From Stromatinia cepivora (Eukaryota > Ascomycota > Leotiomycetes > Helotiales > Sclerotiniaceae), in NCBI GenBank assembly GCA_014898415.1, contig RCTD01000009.1, forward strand, positions 1 to 64,000: DNA of 64,000 nucleotides. The letters run 5' to 3'. This document shows positions 49,388 through 63,305 of the stretch, piece by piece. The position numbers and the translations under genes are program-made. Positions within the stretch are counted from its first letter, which is position 1, and every line of letters starts with the position of its first letter. The notes below the pieces were generated by a model. That model ran no database searches, was not told the origin of the DNA, and saw only the letters and a program-made list of their open reading frames with translations.

Positions 49388-50542
49388 ATGGCACCAAAAA
49401 TTTTCATGTAAGCTCTACACCACCACCAACAAACCACCAATTGACAAATTCAGCACAGGAACCACAGGTTACACTGGTGGTGATGCCCTCTGTGCACTTT
49501 ACAACGCACATCCAGATTGGGAATACACAGCATTGGTACGAAACTCCGATAAAGCAGCTCCAGTAGCTGCTGCATTTCCCAAAGTTCGTTTCACATATGG
49601 TACATTGGATGATGCTTCGATTATTGAACAAGAAGCTGCCAAGGCGGATATTGTTCTACGTAAGTTTGATTGACCCCTTGATGGATTCGGACATCGCTAA
49701 TATCTCCAGATACCGCAGATTCCGAGATTGCCGCAAAATCTATAGCCAAAGGGCTCGCCAAAGGCCACACGAAGGAAAATCCAGGTTACTGGTTACACCT
49801 GTCTGGAAGCGGTATTCTCTGCTGGAAAGACATGGAAACCCAAATCTATGGTGACCCTCCTTCACAAGAACCATACGATGATCTCGAAGGCGTTTCGAAA
49901 TTGACCAATTTACCCGATACTGCTTTCCATCGAGAGGTTGACAAGATTGTTTTGGGTGCTGGATCTGATAGCGTGAAGACCGCTATCGTATGTCCACCCA
50001 TAATCTATGGTCCTGGTCGAGGTCCCGGAAATCAACGAGGTCGTCAGGTATATAATTTGGTTTAGATTACGTTGTAGAACGATTAGGCTTCTTAACTTGG
50101 AAAGGGTCTGGCGGAATGGGATAATGTACATGTTCATGATCTCAGTCAGTTGTGGTTATTACTCGCCGAAGCAGCCGTTGCAGGACCCGGATCTAATGAT
50201 GCGGAAATATGGAATGAGAGGGGATATTTCCTGGCCGAGAATGGTCATCATGTATGGGGAGAAATATCTAAACAAGTTGGTGAAGTAGCATATGAGAAAG
50301 GACTTATTAAAACGAAGGAAGTGGCACCGATGAATGCAGAAGAAGCTAAAGAGTTAGTTGGATTCGAAGCTGTGCCTTGGGGATTGAACTCTAAAGGATT
50401 TGCAAAGAGAGCTAGGAAATTCTTGGGTTGGAAACCTACAGGAAGGAGTTTGAAGGATGAAATTCCTTTTATTGTTGATTCTGAGGCGAAGAGAGAGGGT
50501 GTGATACCTGGACATGCTGCTAAGGCTTCTGGTGCTGCATAA
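49388..50542 (+). pseudogene. NAD(P)-dependent epimerase/NmrA-like Rossmann protein with four in-frame stops
   Basis: Exons 49388-49407, 49454-49659 and 49710-50542 keep one frame for 353 codons. The N terminus MAPKIFITGTTGYTGGD carries the extended-SDR GxxGxxG nucleotide-binding loop (G9, G12, G15). Later parts match the family (ICPPIIYGPG-type segment written here as IVCPPIIYGPGRGP; DNVHVHDLS; GYFLAENG). Between VYNLV and LGKGLAEWDN there are stops at 50063, 50075, 50084 and 50093. The spacing between flanking conserved blocks is what I recall for intact homologues, so the stops appear to replace sense codons. The alternative is a 57-bp intron at 50048-50104, which is in frame but has a weak AAAG acceptor. 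A few residues after HTADS also seem missing. Predicted role: cytosolic oxidoreductase/epimerase of unknown substrate. Confidence 0.72.
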
Positions 50543-51973
50543 ATGTGGTGGTAAGGAATTCATTTTTTCTAGAGCTCCACAGAATACGAAATATTGAGCC
50601 ATAGAAATATTGAACTATTTTCCGAATAATGAAGAGGTTTTTTTGTTTTTTTTTTTTTTTTTAAATAAGTCAAGTAGAGTTTGTGCTGATCAAGTCGGAT
50701 GCAAAAATACCACAGATTTACAGCCCCCGAAAGCTAAGATTTTAACTGGTGATCTTTTTGCACTTTGAATAGCTTGTCAACTTGTTTTGTTGAACTCGAT
50801 ATCTCAGCGACTTCCACAATTGAACTTTTACTTGTTTGGCAAGCGTCAAATGATTCATTGCGGTATCCAGATGGATGCACGTCACTCTGATGTATGAGAT
50901 TCAAAGATCTTTTTTACTCTCTTGCCTACTTGCTTCCACTGATGATCATTAGATACGGGATTAGTTAATAGCCACATAACACCATGCATGCTCTATGCGG
51001 AGTATTCAGCATAGAGAGTCTTGCACGACCGTACTCTCTTCCGAAGCTGATGTAGATATGAGTCGGGGATGAGTAACAAATGTACGACTACATTGGAACA
51101 ATGTGATGGTCGAAAATGACAAAAAGCCTTAGATGTTTCCTGAACTCTACAGTCTGAAGGCAGGATTCTCTTGATTGGTAGGCAAAATAGAAACAATAGC
51201 CGAACATCCGGATCTTCACATTTTGTGTAATGTAACCCAAGGTCTTGTGCTATGGATAGGCTCTTCCCCATGTCTGAGATGTCATCATCATTATGAATGT
51301 GATCGGTAGTTGGGGGAAAACATATCGTAATCTTCTCTCAATATCACCCTTTTCAATACTACCCCTTTCATTTCTCTCTCACAGAAATAGCTGTCTACTA
51401 GACACATAAGATCTTACAAGATCCAGCTTGTACACAAATCAATTGGTGAAAAGAAACGAGGATCATTACCATTACACGAGGGAGGAAAGTACGAAGATAC
51501 GAAGGTGCTTCGCCTGGTTTGTGAATGGTTTGGTCACACCTGCCGTTTTGATATATAGATTCGCGCATCGAATTAAATCACTCCATTCAATGTCTGCATT
51601 TTATTTGGCGTAACTATGTTGTGTACACTTTTAAGAATCCTTCTTGCGCGATTAATTTTCTGTACACTTACAACTACATCTGAAACTTTCTCGTCTGCAA
51701 GGTCGACGATTTTTCCCCATTAACGGCCTGTTTTCTCCCAAGGTTACAGTTGTGATTCAGGTTCTTGATACACATTATACATTCTACTTTCTTTCTAATA
51801 CGAATTTTCATACTTTATTTCCCGCCTTTCCCCCCCATCTCGCCGCGTTCTTCAAGTCCCGATAAAATTCGGGCATTGAAAGCCTCTGTGGAGCGAGTGA
51901 CAATTTCTTCCCTTGGAACACCCTTCGTATCTTCATTCTACAATCACGAATCGCCGAGTCGCATACACAAACA
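50543..51973. other. Intergenic; promoter and 5' UTR of the permease gene
   Basis: It contains a T-run at about 50,638-50,662. A minus-strand 92-codon open frame at 50993-51271 (SLSIAQDLGLH) faintly recalls the fungal transcription-factor middle domain but has no surrounding gene. Pyrimidine-rich tracts before the ATG at 51974, together with CGATAA (about 51,862), which fits the HGATAR GATA-factor site, may belong to the permease promoter. One site alone is weak evidence. Confidence 0.4.
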
Positions 51974-54030
51974 ATGGCTACCGCAGCTGCATTGGCAGGT
52001 TCTGCTGGGGACCCTCGAGTTAGCGGAGAGAATGCTGATGCAATTACGTCTGCATACGTTCAACCGCAGCATAAAAAACTTCACGATTCTTCTGTCACTT
52101 TTGAAGAATATCATTACTATGCCGGTCTCGCACGCGCGGAAGAAGATGCTAGTGCCAATCATGATATTGGTGATACTACTTTCTTTTCTCTGATTGTTCC
52201 ACCGAAGAATCTCAAGGGCCAAGCTCCGGTAAATTCTGCAGTTGTGGAGGAAAAGTCGAAAGGAAATGGAGAGAATGGCGAGGAAAAGACGGCTGCGGAA
52301 AGAGATGTGCATGATATGGCTCATGGCGATCGTGCGACTGTTACGAATGATGAGTGGACAAATGCTAGCAGGGCTTTGAGAACGGCTACTTGGTCAGCGG
52401 TGTTTTATCTGATTACGACGGATATCTTAGGCCCTTTTGGTGTTCCGTGAGTCTTTGAATATCTTCCACCATGACGTACAATCAACTAATATCATCTCTG
52501 CCAGTTTTGCCCTGGGTACACTAGGTTGGGGACCTGGTATTGCACTTTACACCGTATTTGGAGGATTGGCTGTATAGTAAGCGGGAGATCTCTCGATATC
52601 TATACTTGAACCACACGCTGACAAATCTAGTGGTGGATTCCTTTTATATTATATGTTCCTCGGACTTGATTCCCACCAGTATCCCTTGCGAACATATGGA
52701 GATATAGCATTCCGGGTTTATGGAGCCCCTGTTCGACATGCAGTTAATATCCTTCAATCTATTCAACTTCTTTTCAATGTTGGGGTGATTGTTGTTGGCA
52801 ATGGGCAGGTTGGTTTTTCTCCGTTCATGAACATTCTCCCCTCTCTTAAACCTTTGAAGGTCCTGGTCGGGCTTGAATATTCTGACCTGACAGGAGCCTT
52901 CCAAATTGCTAGATAGACTAACACGATCGTAGGCTCTTTCTCAAGTCGCAAAGTTCAAACTCTGCTACGCAATATGTTGTCTTGTGTTCGCGCTTGCTGG
53001 CTTTTTTCTTGGCCAAGTTCGCACACTACAGAAGTTTGGTTGGCTGGCCAATGCCGCCATCTGGATGAATATTTTCATCATCTTCTGTACCATGGGAGTC
53101 GTTGCACACAGTGCACCAAATTATCTCGCTGTAGACGCTGCAGCTGGCACTGCACTTGGTGGTGCACTCGTCACTCCAGACGATGCTGGCAATTTCCCAC
53201 CCGTTACAACATTTGGTCATCTTCCCCCTTCAACAGCAGGTTTTACTGGCGCTGTGAATGGTCTCATGCAAGCCGTTTATGCTTATGGAGGAGCTATGTT
53301 ATTCACGGAGTTCATGTCCGAGATGCGCAAGCCGCGTGACTTTTGGAAGGGTATGATTTGCGCCCAAGCATTTATCTATCTTCTCTACATATTCTACGGA
53401 TGTTTTATCTATGGCTATCAAGGTCAATATTCTGTCAATCCATCCTATCAAGGTATATCCCCCTACGCTTGGCAGACGGTCAACAACGTAATTGCGTTCA
53501 TCTCGGCCCTCATCGCGGCTGGTCTTTACGGCAATATCGGCATCAAAGTCCTATACAATAACTTATTTATGGATTTTTTTGGTGCTCCACCCCTTAGTTC
53601 ACATAGAGGAAAGTTGCTCTGGATGAGCATTGTCCCGATTTATTGGTCTATCGCTTATATTGTCTCCGCTGCCATACCAAATTTCTTCGGTCTCTCATCC
53701 CTCGTTGCAGCTCTTTGTATTCTGCAATTCACCTACACATTCCCGCCTATCCTCTACGTAGGCTACTGCATCAAAACTGATGCTCTTCTCGACACAGAAG
53801 GTTTCGATCCCGCCACCGGTCAAGTCACACTCACAGACACGGGCTTCAAAAGAATCTTGCGGGGTTTCAGAAAGAGATTTATCTTGAACACCTGGAATAT
53901 CATTTACTTCGGTGGTGCATTGGTTACGGCCGCTTTGGGCGCGTATAGTGCTATTGAAGCATTAATTGCGGCTTTTAAGGAGCCCCAAATCACGGCCTTT
54001 ACATGCAGAAGCCCGGTGAACGCTGGATAG
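51974..54030 (+). CDS. AAAP-family (Mtr-like) amino-acid permease, 606 aa
   Basis: A plasma-membrane neutral amino-acid transporter of the amino acid/auxin permease superfamily, closest in style to the fungal Mtr group. Exons: 51974-52446, 52505-52576, 52631-52808, 52933-54030; all junctions are in frame, and the third donor (GTTGGT) is atypical. The first ~140 residues are a hydrophilic cytosolic region with an EEYHYYAGLARAEEDAS segment typical of this group. The permease domain starts at about residue 145 (WSAVFYLITTDILGPFGVP) and contains roughly 11 hydrophobic segments to about residue 600, including GNGQ-ALSQ across exons 3 and 4. The start is chosen for the family-like N terminus and favourable ACAATGG context. 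It is convergent with MET5. Confidence 0.88.
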
Positions 54031-54955
54031 GAGTAATGAAAGAATTCAAATCTACCACAAGTCGGCTTCCATATACTAGCAGGGAGCTTTAATTGCATCA
54101 TGCATAATTCGATAATAAGCAGGTGGTCAAGTTGTTTGCTGATGGATTCGGCGAGGGCTGGTTTTAGTTCGCTTTCAATGTGTTACGTGAGGCGGATTTC
54201 TGATTAGATGTTAGACATGGGATTTGATAACGATACTTTAATGGCGGTGGGAGGAAATTTAGGGGGGAGATGCTTACACTTTGCAATTGCGTCGCACGTT
54301 ACTTGCTTTATATCGGGAACGTATGGCGGTGATATCTTAAGGAAATTCTTTCAGGACTGCTATACAAAGATAGCTGTATAGATGAATTATAAATGATTTT
54401 TACTTACAGAGATGCTGCGAGCCTAGTTCATATTTATGGTGGATTAAATGTAAGAACGGTGAGTAAATGCATGGCAGCAAAATGCGCCGTGATTACTTCA
54501 TGAATACACCGAAGTAACGGATATTGAATGCGCTGTATGTGTGGGGGGATTTGGATATCCAAATTTGTCTGCTTCAAACCGTACCCAAGCATCAATATAA
54601 TAACATTCATCATCACCACCGTTTCCATCATAATGTCATTTGACTCGCAAAATTGTTTTCTCGTATTTTTCGTACCTACGTAGGCTATACACTCTACACT
54701 GCCAGGTACTCGAATATGTACAAATTGGAGAAGACAAACAAACCACCATTGCCAAGCTCATCGGGTGCGCAGTCGAATGAATGCCAAACTGTGGTCAAAA
54801 TACCCTCTTTCCAAGCAAGGTACTTGAGTAACTGGACGAGAAAGGAAGAGAAATGGAAAAGACTTGGTTTAAACCCGTGGAAACACCATGCGTACGTGCA
54901 ATGCAGAAAGGACGATGCTGGTGGAATTTTGTGTGATCAATCAATTATTCATTCT
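54031..54955. other. Convergent intergenic region (permease 3' / MET5 3')
   Basis: It holds the 3' UTRs of both genes. The open frames seen here (for example 54653-55003 on plus) have no family resemblance or splice context. No RNA gene or repeat is recognised. Confidence 0.5.
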
Positions 54956-57900
54956 TCATTCTTCGTCAGATTCTTCCTCAGCGACCTGTTATTTGTGTGT
55001 TAGGACCAATCACAATCATGAATTAGGAGGAAAGGAAATACTCACATCGTCATGGAAAGTCTTTCCCTCGGTCGTCTCCTTTATCATTCCAATTCTAATA
55101 CAGAAATCACCAAAATGTTCACCCTCCTCTCTCTCCAAGGAATATCTCCTCAACAATGGTTTCATAATTTCTAGAATTTCGTCTTCCTTGATACTGCTCC
55201 TGTAAAGTTTGTTGAGACGTTGACCGTGATATCCACCTCCAAGATACATGTTATAGGCACCATAAGCTTTACCCACGAAAGCAACTTCTGCCAACCAAGG
55301 TCTAGCGCATCCGTTAGGACATCCTGTCATACGCATGACAATGGAATCTTGACGCATGCCATTTTCTTCAATGACGCCTTCGAGTTTGGTGATGAGTTCT
55401 GGCAGATAACGTTCGGATTCAGCCATGGCGAGACCACAAGTTGGGAAAGCGACACAAGCGGAGGATGAGAGACGCATTCCGGAGAAAGAAACATTGTCAA
55501 GTTTGTATTTAGCTAACATTTCTTTCATAGTTGGGAGATCTTCATCGGCAACGTTGCTGAGAATCAAATGTTGGTTACCAGTTAATCTGAATTCGCCCTT
55601 GTGAACCTTGGCAATCTCACGTAAACCAGTCTTCATTGGGAAATCCGCAGTGTCCTCAATACGACCATTCTCAATGAATAGAGTGAAGTGATTCAATCCG
55701 GTCTCGTCTTTAACCCAGCCGAATGTGTCGATATTGCTTTGGAATTTGAATGGCTTGGCCTTCTCGAATTTTTGGCCCCATAATTCTTCGACCTTGCCCT
55801 TGAAAACATCGACACCCATGTCATCAACAGTGTACTTGAGACGAGCATGCTTTCGGTTCTTACGATCACCGTGATCACGTTGAACAAGCATAACCTTCTC
55901 GCAAGCGATGTGAGCTTGTTCCTTGGAAACATATCCAAGGTTGCTTCCAGTTCGAGGATATGTCTTCTTGTTGTTGTGTGTAACACCCATGCCACCACCA
56001 ACGAGAAGATTGAAACCCGCCAAGTTACCATCATCACCCTTGATAGCAATAAGACCGACATCGTGAGCATAAACATCAGTGTCGTTGTGTGGAGGGATGG
56101 CGATAGTGATCTTGAACTTTCTTGGCAAATAAGTAGGACCATACAAAGGCTCATAATCCTGAACAGCGTCACCAGCTACTTGAACTTTCTTGTCGTTTTC
56201 ATCCTTGAGCCAAATCTCGTGATAAGCAGTTGTAGATGGTAAAAGATGATCAGAAATCTTTTTGGAGATGGCATGAACTTGCTTGTGGTATTTCGAACCA
56301 GTTGGCAAACTACTGCACATGACGTTACGATTGACATCGCCACAGGCAGCAATTGTGGTCATCAAAGCTTTATTGATACCACGCATGGCACCCTTGAGCT
56401 TAGTTTTAATGACACCGTGGAATTGGAAAGTTTGACGTGTGGTGAGTTTCATGGTTTCGTTTCCGAATTCGTTGCTGACATCGTCCATTTGAATCCATTG
56501 CTTTGGAGTGGCAACACCACCAGCCAATCTGCAACGAATCATGAAAGAATAGGCAGGCTCAAGACCTTGTGCCTTGCGTTCATCCCGAAGATCACGGTCG
56601 TCTTGCATATATGTACCGTGGAATTTGGTTAATTGTTGATCAGCGGCAGAAATGGCCATAGTCGATGTATCCTTCAACCCTTCTTCAATAGTACCACGAA
56701 GGTAATTGGATTCAATTTTGATGTCTTCATTAGTGATTGGTGGGGCTTCAGGTTCCAAACCTTCAACTTTGTCAACCCCCAGGGACTGCCAAATGATAGG
56801 TTCCCAGATTTGGTAACCAGTTTGGTATCCATCTGGATCTTGATCATCTCCCAATCCAACATCAGCAAGACGCTTTCCACCAAGATTTGCTAAAACACGA
56901 TCGAGATCCTTTCCTGGCTTGTTGTAGTAGTGTTTGTCTTCTTTGCGGGGCCAGTAATGACTATCGCCAAGAGCAAATACAGAGTAATTGACCGATGTGA
57001 GATCCAAGTCGGTGTTATCCTTGATGGCTTCCCAAAATGCATGACCGTTTTGTGGGAATTCTCCTTGACCAGCGGTACTCGTTAGGAAGACAATGTTTTC
57101 TTCGGTGGTGAGATCTTCGATAGGATATTCTTCCATGGCCATGACAATTGTCTTCAAGCCTCGTGCTTTACCCCTGTTGCCCAATCTCTTTGCTAGAGAT
57201 TCAGCATTGCCATTGTCTGAGGCAAAGAGAATAGTTAGAGGTGCACCGAGCATACCCTCAAGAAGCTCATTGTATGCATCCTTAGCCTTTCTCTTATGCA
57301 AAGCACGGACCTCGGTACCATAATCTTCGGAAAGATTGGATGAGAACTCGGGATGCTTCTTCATCAATTGAGTAAGATGATTATCACGAGCCAAAAAGTC
57401 CTTAAGTTCCTTCTTAATTCGCTCAGAATCGAGAGAGAAGTTAATCTCTCCCTTCTCTTCATTGCTAGGGTTCCATCTGTACAATGGCCAGTAACCAAGA
57501 TCCACCGCCTTCTTAGTTTCTTGGAGAACAGTCAACGGAGAATCATTCTCTTTGAAGTAAGGGAGGTAAGCAACAACAACAGATGGACCATTAAATTGGT
57601 CTGCCTCGATCATTGCTTGGAGAACTTGGGTATAAGAACTGTATACAGCGACAGATGCAACGTAAGCATTACCAAAGTTCATGGCATAAAGACCAATGTC
57701 CTTCTTCCTTCTTTCGGCATCGGCAGCTGAGCGCTCCGAGTATGGGGTGGAGTCAATGATTAGCATGTTGACATCCTCACCAGATGCAATGACATGGTGT
57801 ACACCTGAATTTCCAAGGTCGTACGCCCATGCATCAGAACCGACCAGCCAAGGAGATTCTTTACGGAATAATCCCTTCTTTGAAAGTAAGTTTCGTGATA

Positions 57901-59880
57901 ATGCAGACCCATCTGTCTCAAGGCGAGCAATAATTTCATCTGCTAAATCATCATCGGCATCCGCAGACCATTTCGACAGCCATGATTTCGGTGCCTCTGT
58001 TATGAATTCATTGGATTTTGCCGCCTCCTTGATTTCCTCGGTAAATCTTTGCCGATGCTCCTTTCTGGCCAAAAGAGAACCAAAACCAAATTCTGGGTTT
58101 GACGCGATGGTCGAAGATATGCCGGCATTCTTCGAACCAATCTGATTTGCTAAATGAAGTCTCTTACCGAAAATTTGATCCAAAATCTTCATGTAGGCGG
58201 ACTCGACTTTTGGTTGACTTAAAGCGTATCCATTTGAAGATTCATTTGGCCCATCAGGGTTTCCAACCTCAAGGTTTTGAATTGGCTTCTCAGAAACCAA
58301 ATTCTGTACAACGCCACGGAGTGCTTGTCGTACTGTATCTGGTTCAATGAATCCCAACTGGTGTCCAACAATAACTTCTACGCCGCCTCCTGGTCCTGCT
58401 TTGAGTGTTGTGAGCAAATCCAAAAGTAATGGCCCCCATTTGGTTGTCTTTCTTCTGATTTGTTCGAGCACAGCAATTCTCTTGATAGATCTAGGAATGG
58501 CCTCAATCAGTTTAGAGCCCAACCATGGCCTATATAAACGCGCAGTAATGAGACCAGCTTTTGCGAAGATTTCATCAGGACCTTCATCGATGGCTCGAGC
58601 AAATGATCCAACATCTGATCCAAAAATGAACAAAGCATTTTCAGCATTTGATGGGCCAGTGTATTCGAAAGGGCTATATTCTCGGCCAACCATCAATTTC
58701 AATTGATCCCAGATACCCGAGACAAAGTTGTAGATATCGTCCGAGCTTACGGCCCGTACATTTGGCGCATCGATTGTTGTGGCGGAAGAAGCACTGCTAT
58801 CCACACTACTTGCTCTTACTGAAGAAGATTTCGACGATCCTACAGATGAAGCCTTGGATGGTACTTCGGTAGTCATCTGACCTGGCACAGCAGACTCGGT
58901 GCTGTTTTCCCCACCGGATGTAACACCAGTCGCAGCGTTCTCGGAAATAGTTGCAATTCTTCCATCATCGGCATATATGCTAGAACCTCCAATCTTGCTG
59001 CTTTGGAAGACCCTGACGGAATCGATATTCAAGATCTTTGAAACAACATCAGGGTTCTCAAAATCAACAACATTGTCACTCGCCGCCGATCTGGAATCAA
59101 AGAAATGAATGACACCCTTCCCTGACTTGATAGCAAGAGCATGAGCAGTCACAGCAATATCTTGTGCCTCCTGTAATGTCTCGGACTGCAAAAATGTGAA
59201 GCCAGAATTTCGTATTGAAGTTATCGAGGAGTAATCTGGGTATTGTGAAGGTCGTAATGAGACGTGGATGACCACAGGGAAGTTTGCAAGGCGGTATAGG
59301 TGGGGTACTGAAGAAACAAGTATTGAGGAACTTGTGGTGACTGTGACTAGTTTTCCATTGCGAATTGGTGTAAATACTGATAATAGAGGGTCATTGTTGT
59401 GTCGGATTGTTTGTATCTAATTGCGCAAAAGTCAATATTTTTATCCGACATTAGATAAATGTAACCTTGAATCACTGACCTCAGGAACCCCATTTCCACT
59501 AGCAGCAACAAGACTCAGATCCTTTCTTCCAGCATATCTATGTAAATGTGACGAGAACTCCGATTCAATTGAATGTGCAGGCTGTACGGAAATAATTACA
59601 TCGCTGGACAAATATGCGATTCTTGCCACTATTCATAGTAGAAGGATAAAGTCAGTATCACAGAATCTCTTGAAGTGGGGGGGAACATAGAGGGGAAAGG
59701 TGCCGCATAACAAGGGTTATAGAACTGATAGTACTGATAACACAAGAGCATAGACGTACCAGCTTCTTCAGGTGTACGAATCTTTCCAGAAGCCATGTTG
59801 TTAATATGATGGTTATCCTTCCGATGAGAATGAGAGGAAGTATTAGAATCGTTCTCAAGACGACGAAAAAGGAACGCCAT
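54956..59880 (-). CDS. MET5: Sulfite reductase [NADPH] beta subunit (flavodoxin-hemoprotein fusion), 1,556 aa
   Basis: Catalyses six-electron reduction of sulfite to sulfide in sulfate assimilation, partnered by the flavoprotein alpha subunit (MET10 type). Exons on minus: 59880-59760, 59628-59480, 59416-55046, 54985-54956; all are in frame, giving a C terminus DDVAEEESDEE after the last intron. The N-terminal ~800 residues form the TPP/PFOR-like region. A flavodoxin domain begins near residue 812 (ILFASDNGNAESLAKRLG). The siroheme hemoprotein half spans about 1,020-1,510. The Fe4S4-siroheme ligands lie in CVAFPTC (about 1,410) and TGCPNGC (about 1,457). The two start-proximal introns of 131 and 63 bp are easily missed. 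The gene is intact, and length fits filamentous-fungal homologues. Confidence 0.95.
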
Positions 59881-60858
59881 GATCAAATATTTTTTCTCCT
59901 CCTAATCAAGTACTCCTCCTAGGGCCATTCAAGTGATGCGATAATCGGCGAATGAACAAGGGTATATTGGTATATTGTTAAATATCGAAGGCTATCGAGT
60001 CTATCAAGTGCAGTTGACCAACGACAATCAGTGGATTTCTTGTCAATTATGGTATAGTTAGTAAGTGTAAGTAGTAAACAGAGGGGATAGCGAGAGTGTG
60101 ACAGGCCATGGGATTGAAGTTCATGGAGAAAGGGACATATGATTGACCAATAATATGTCAATAAAAGTATCGTTTGTAATCTAAAATGGCTTTGAAGGAA
60201 AAGCACCAGCCACAACTGAGCACGCCATCGATGCTGAGCAAAATATTTGAAGTGAAAATATCAATATTAACAAGGGCAGGAGTATCCCGAAATGTTTATT
60301 TGGTATGGTGTAGTTTCCGAGTAAAGCCCGTCTTGATGTCTTGATGCCATGCTTGTGCCTGGTCTAGTTCAGAGATGTTGATCGGGCTTTTTAATCTGGG
60401 AGTTGTATCCAATTCCAAAGCCAATTTTGGTGGCAAGAAATTTGAACGCAAAATCCGAACACGAGATATGATATTAAACACAAGATATTAAATATATTTC
60501 CGAAGTGTGCAATCTTATCAATTTGCATTAATTCCTAAATCATTATATAATAGTTGCCATCGTCAATGATTTCCTATTCCATGGCCATGAGCAATTCGAG
60601 AGTCCACCAAAGTAGTCTGACTGCTTACAATAATTCCCCATATCAAAAAATACCCAAAGAAACGCCATACGTGCTATGAAAACCTGTTCCAGCCTTGGCC
60701 TATTGAGTCTTGATCATCCAGATTTTCCGCCGTCGACTTCCTCCACTCTATACCATTGCTTTCCTATCCATCTCACATCATCCTATTAGCACTGTGGGGA
60801 TTCCATCTACAATGTCTATTCCTCGCTTCCCAAACTGCCATCATTATATTCTATGATC
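59881..60858. other. MET5 promoter region and KEI1 3' flank
   Basis: About 980 bp of GC-normal sequence. I searched by eye for the CYS3/MetR-type palindrome ATGRYRYCAT and found no exact copy, only partial ATGCCAT (about 60,343). No gene is supported. Confidence 0.45.
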
Positions 60859-61895
60859 TTACAATTTTCCAATGCCGAGACCCTTAGCAGGAACAGGTGG
60901 TCCTGTTCCACTTCTCGCCCTTCGTTCTCTTTCGATAGTACCCGGAGGTCCATTGAATGTCCTTTGGGTCTTGAATCGCCCATCCAAACCCTTAACCCAA
61001 GCTTCATCAACTTGACCACCGAGCCAATATCCTTCTCCGACCTTCACCATAAGTCTGCCAAGTTTGCCTTTCCAACCTTGTCCTTGTGGTGAGCCTGCCG
61101 CAAAAGGGTTTTCAGCACGAGCGTCTGTGCTACCATCGGTGTTGAGATGTAATTTTGTTGAAGAGGCAGAGTACATGTTCTGTCTTAAGACTTGTCGTGC
61201 ATATGCCATAATTACCAAAATAAAGTAGATCCGAATCAATGTCAAAATTCCAACGACAATAATACTAGGAACGCTTTCCTCAATTCCAACACTTTGCTCA
61301 AGAGTTGCCCCAGCGGCAGTCCCGTATGCAACCGCATCTTGTCCAGCACCCGATGCTGGCGAGGCAATAACGTTTACTGCACTGACGTTAAATTTCGGGC
61401 TGGTAAAGCCTGCCATCTCATCGATTGTGCTACTTCCTGGAGCCGCGCTTGGTATTCCCTTATTAGATTGATCTGCGCTTATCGCCAAGAGCCATGTTAC
61501 TGCGAACGCGGTGGTAAAAGCTGTGTTGATGATTGTGTCAAACAAGTAAAACCACGCGAGGGCTAGACATTGAAAGGGTGTTTGTTTGCGGATATGAGGC
61601 ATAAGGAACGCGATAAGGGCGAGAGCAGCAACGGAATATATGTACATCGAAAGTTGTAGAGGCGATAACTTCAAGCCGGCAAGAACTGCGAGAAGACCGT
61701 AGAAACCAGTAACTTTATTGAATATCATAGACAATGAAATCATCTCTGTGCCAGTACGTAATGTCATGACATATAGGAAAGTCTGCTCATTAATTAATAT
61801 TGCTTTATTTCCCAAGAGCGACAAAGGCATTGCGATGAATTGAGAATACATACCCTGGGACGAGGGACTCCCACCCATCGCGGCAAGGAAAGCAT
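60859..61895 (-). CDS. KEI1: Inositolphosphorylceramide synthase subunit Kei1, 321 aa
   Basis: A regulatory/targeting subunit of Golgi IPC synthase, partner of the catalytic Aur1, in fungal sphingolipid synthesis. Exon 1 is 61895-61854 and exon 2 is 61782-60859, joined across a 71-bp intron with GTATGT donor and TTAATTAAT...CAG. Splicing restores the family-like N terminus MLSLPRWVGVPRPRTFLYVM, which a one-exon reading does not give. Four hydrophobic segments follow. Signature stretches are TLRTGTEMISLSMIFNK, TGFYGLLAVLAG and ALAWFYLFDTIINTAFT. A long luminal loop lies between the third and fourth helices, and the hydrophilic tail of about 100 residues ends in KGLGIGKL. The longer unspliced frame up to 62184 is not coding. 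Confidence 0.9.
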
Positions 61896-62413
61896 TATGA
61901 AAATGGATGGAGAGTGAATTCGTCAATGTATTGCCACGAGAAGTAAAAAGTTCAGGAGTGCGCCAGAAGAAGAAAGAGATACAGGTTCGTTCCTGATTGA
62001 TAACCTGGAAGAGATGTTTTCTCGGATCTTCGGATTGGGATTGTTTATGTAAGCGACCATCTAAATTTGGATCAGGCCTGTAAGGGGGTTTGCGCTCATT
62101 GGAATCATTGGAATCATTGGAATTGCTTGTGACAAAAATTTGAAATTCTTCGAGGAAAGATCCACCATATCCTTGAGCACCCAAAATGAGAAATTAGTCA
62201 AGTAAATTGTGTTATTTATTCCAGAATCTGATCACCTAGCTTTTTACCCCTAGTCTACAATAACTTCAAGAGCTCATTAAGTACACCGAAGATGGTACGC
62301 TGTCATTATCATATAAATACGCAGTAAAACGCTATGCTCCTAATCCCTTCAAAGCCCCAATTAAGACAAGCATCGAAAAGAATCTGATTACTCCCATTAT
62401 TACCTCTTCTCGT
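61896..62413. other. KEI1 upstream region and YPT6 3' flank
   Basis: About 520 bp. An apparently open stretch (61,896-62,184 on minus) with an SNDSNDSNE repeat is probably 5' UTR or chance, since the spliced KEI1 start at 61895 is out of frame with it. A 9-bp unit (ggaatcatt) is repeated at about 62,100-62,120. Confidence 0.5.

Positions 62414-63305
<892 letters not shown>

Noticed and set aside
50993..51271. Possible transcription-factor middle-domain fragment on the minus strand
   Set aside because: Only a short SIAQDLGLH-like resemblance; no adjoining exons, and the frame is likely chance.
56633..58706. Numerous plus-strand frames of 60-159 codons across the MET5 locus
   Set aside because: Shadows of the 4.4-kb MET5 exon on the opposite strand.
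59881..60300. CYS3/MetR binding site upstream of MET5
   Set aside because: No full ATGRYRYCAT palindrome found by eye; only half-site-like ATGCCAT.
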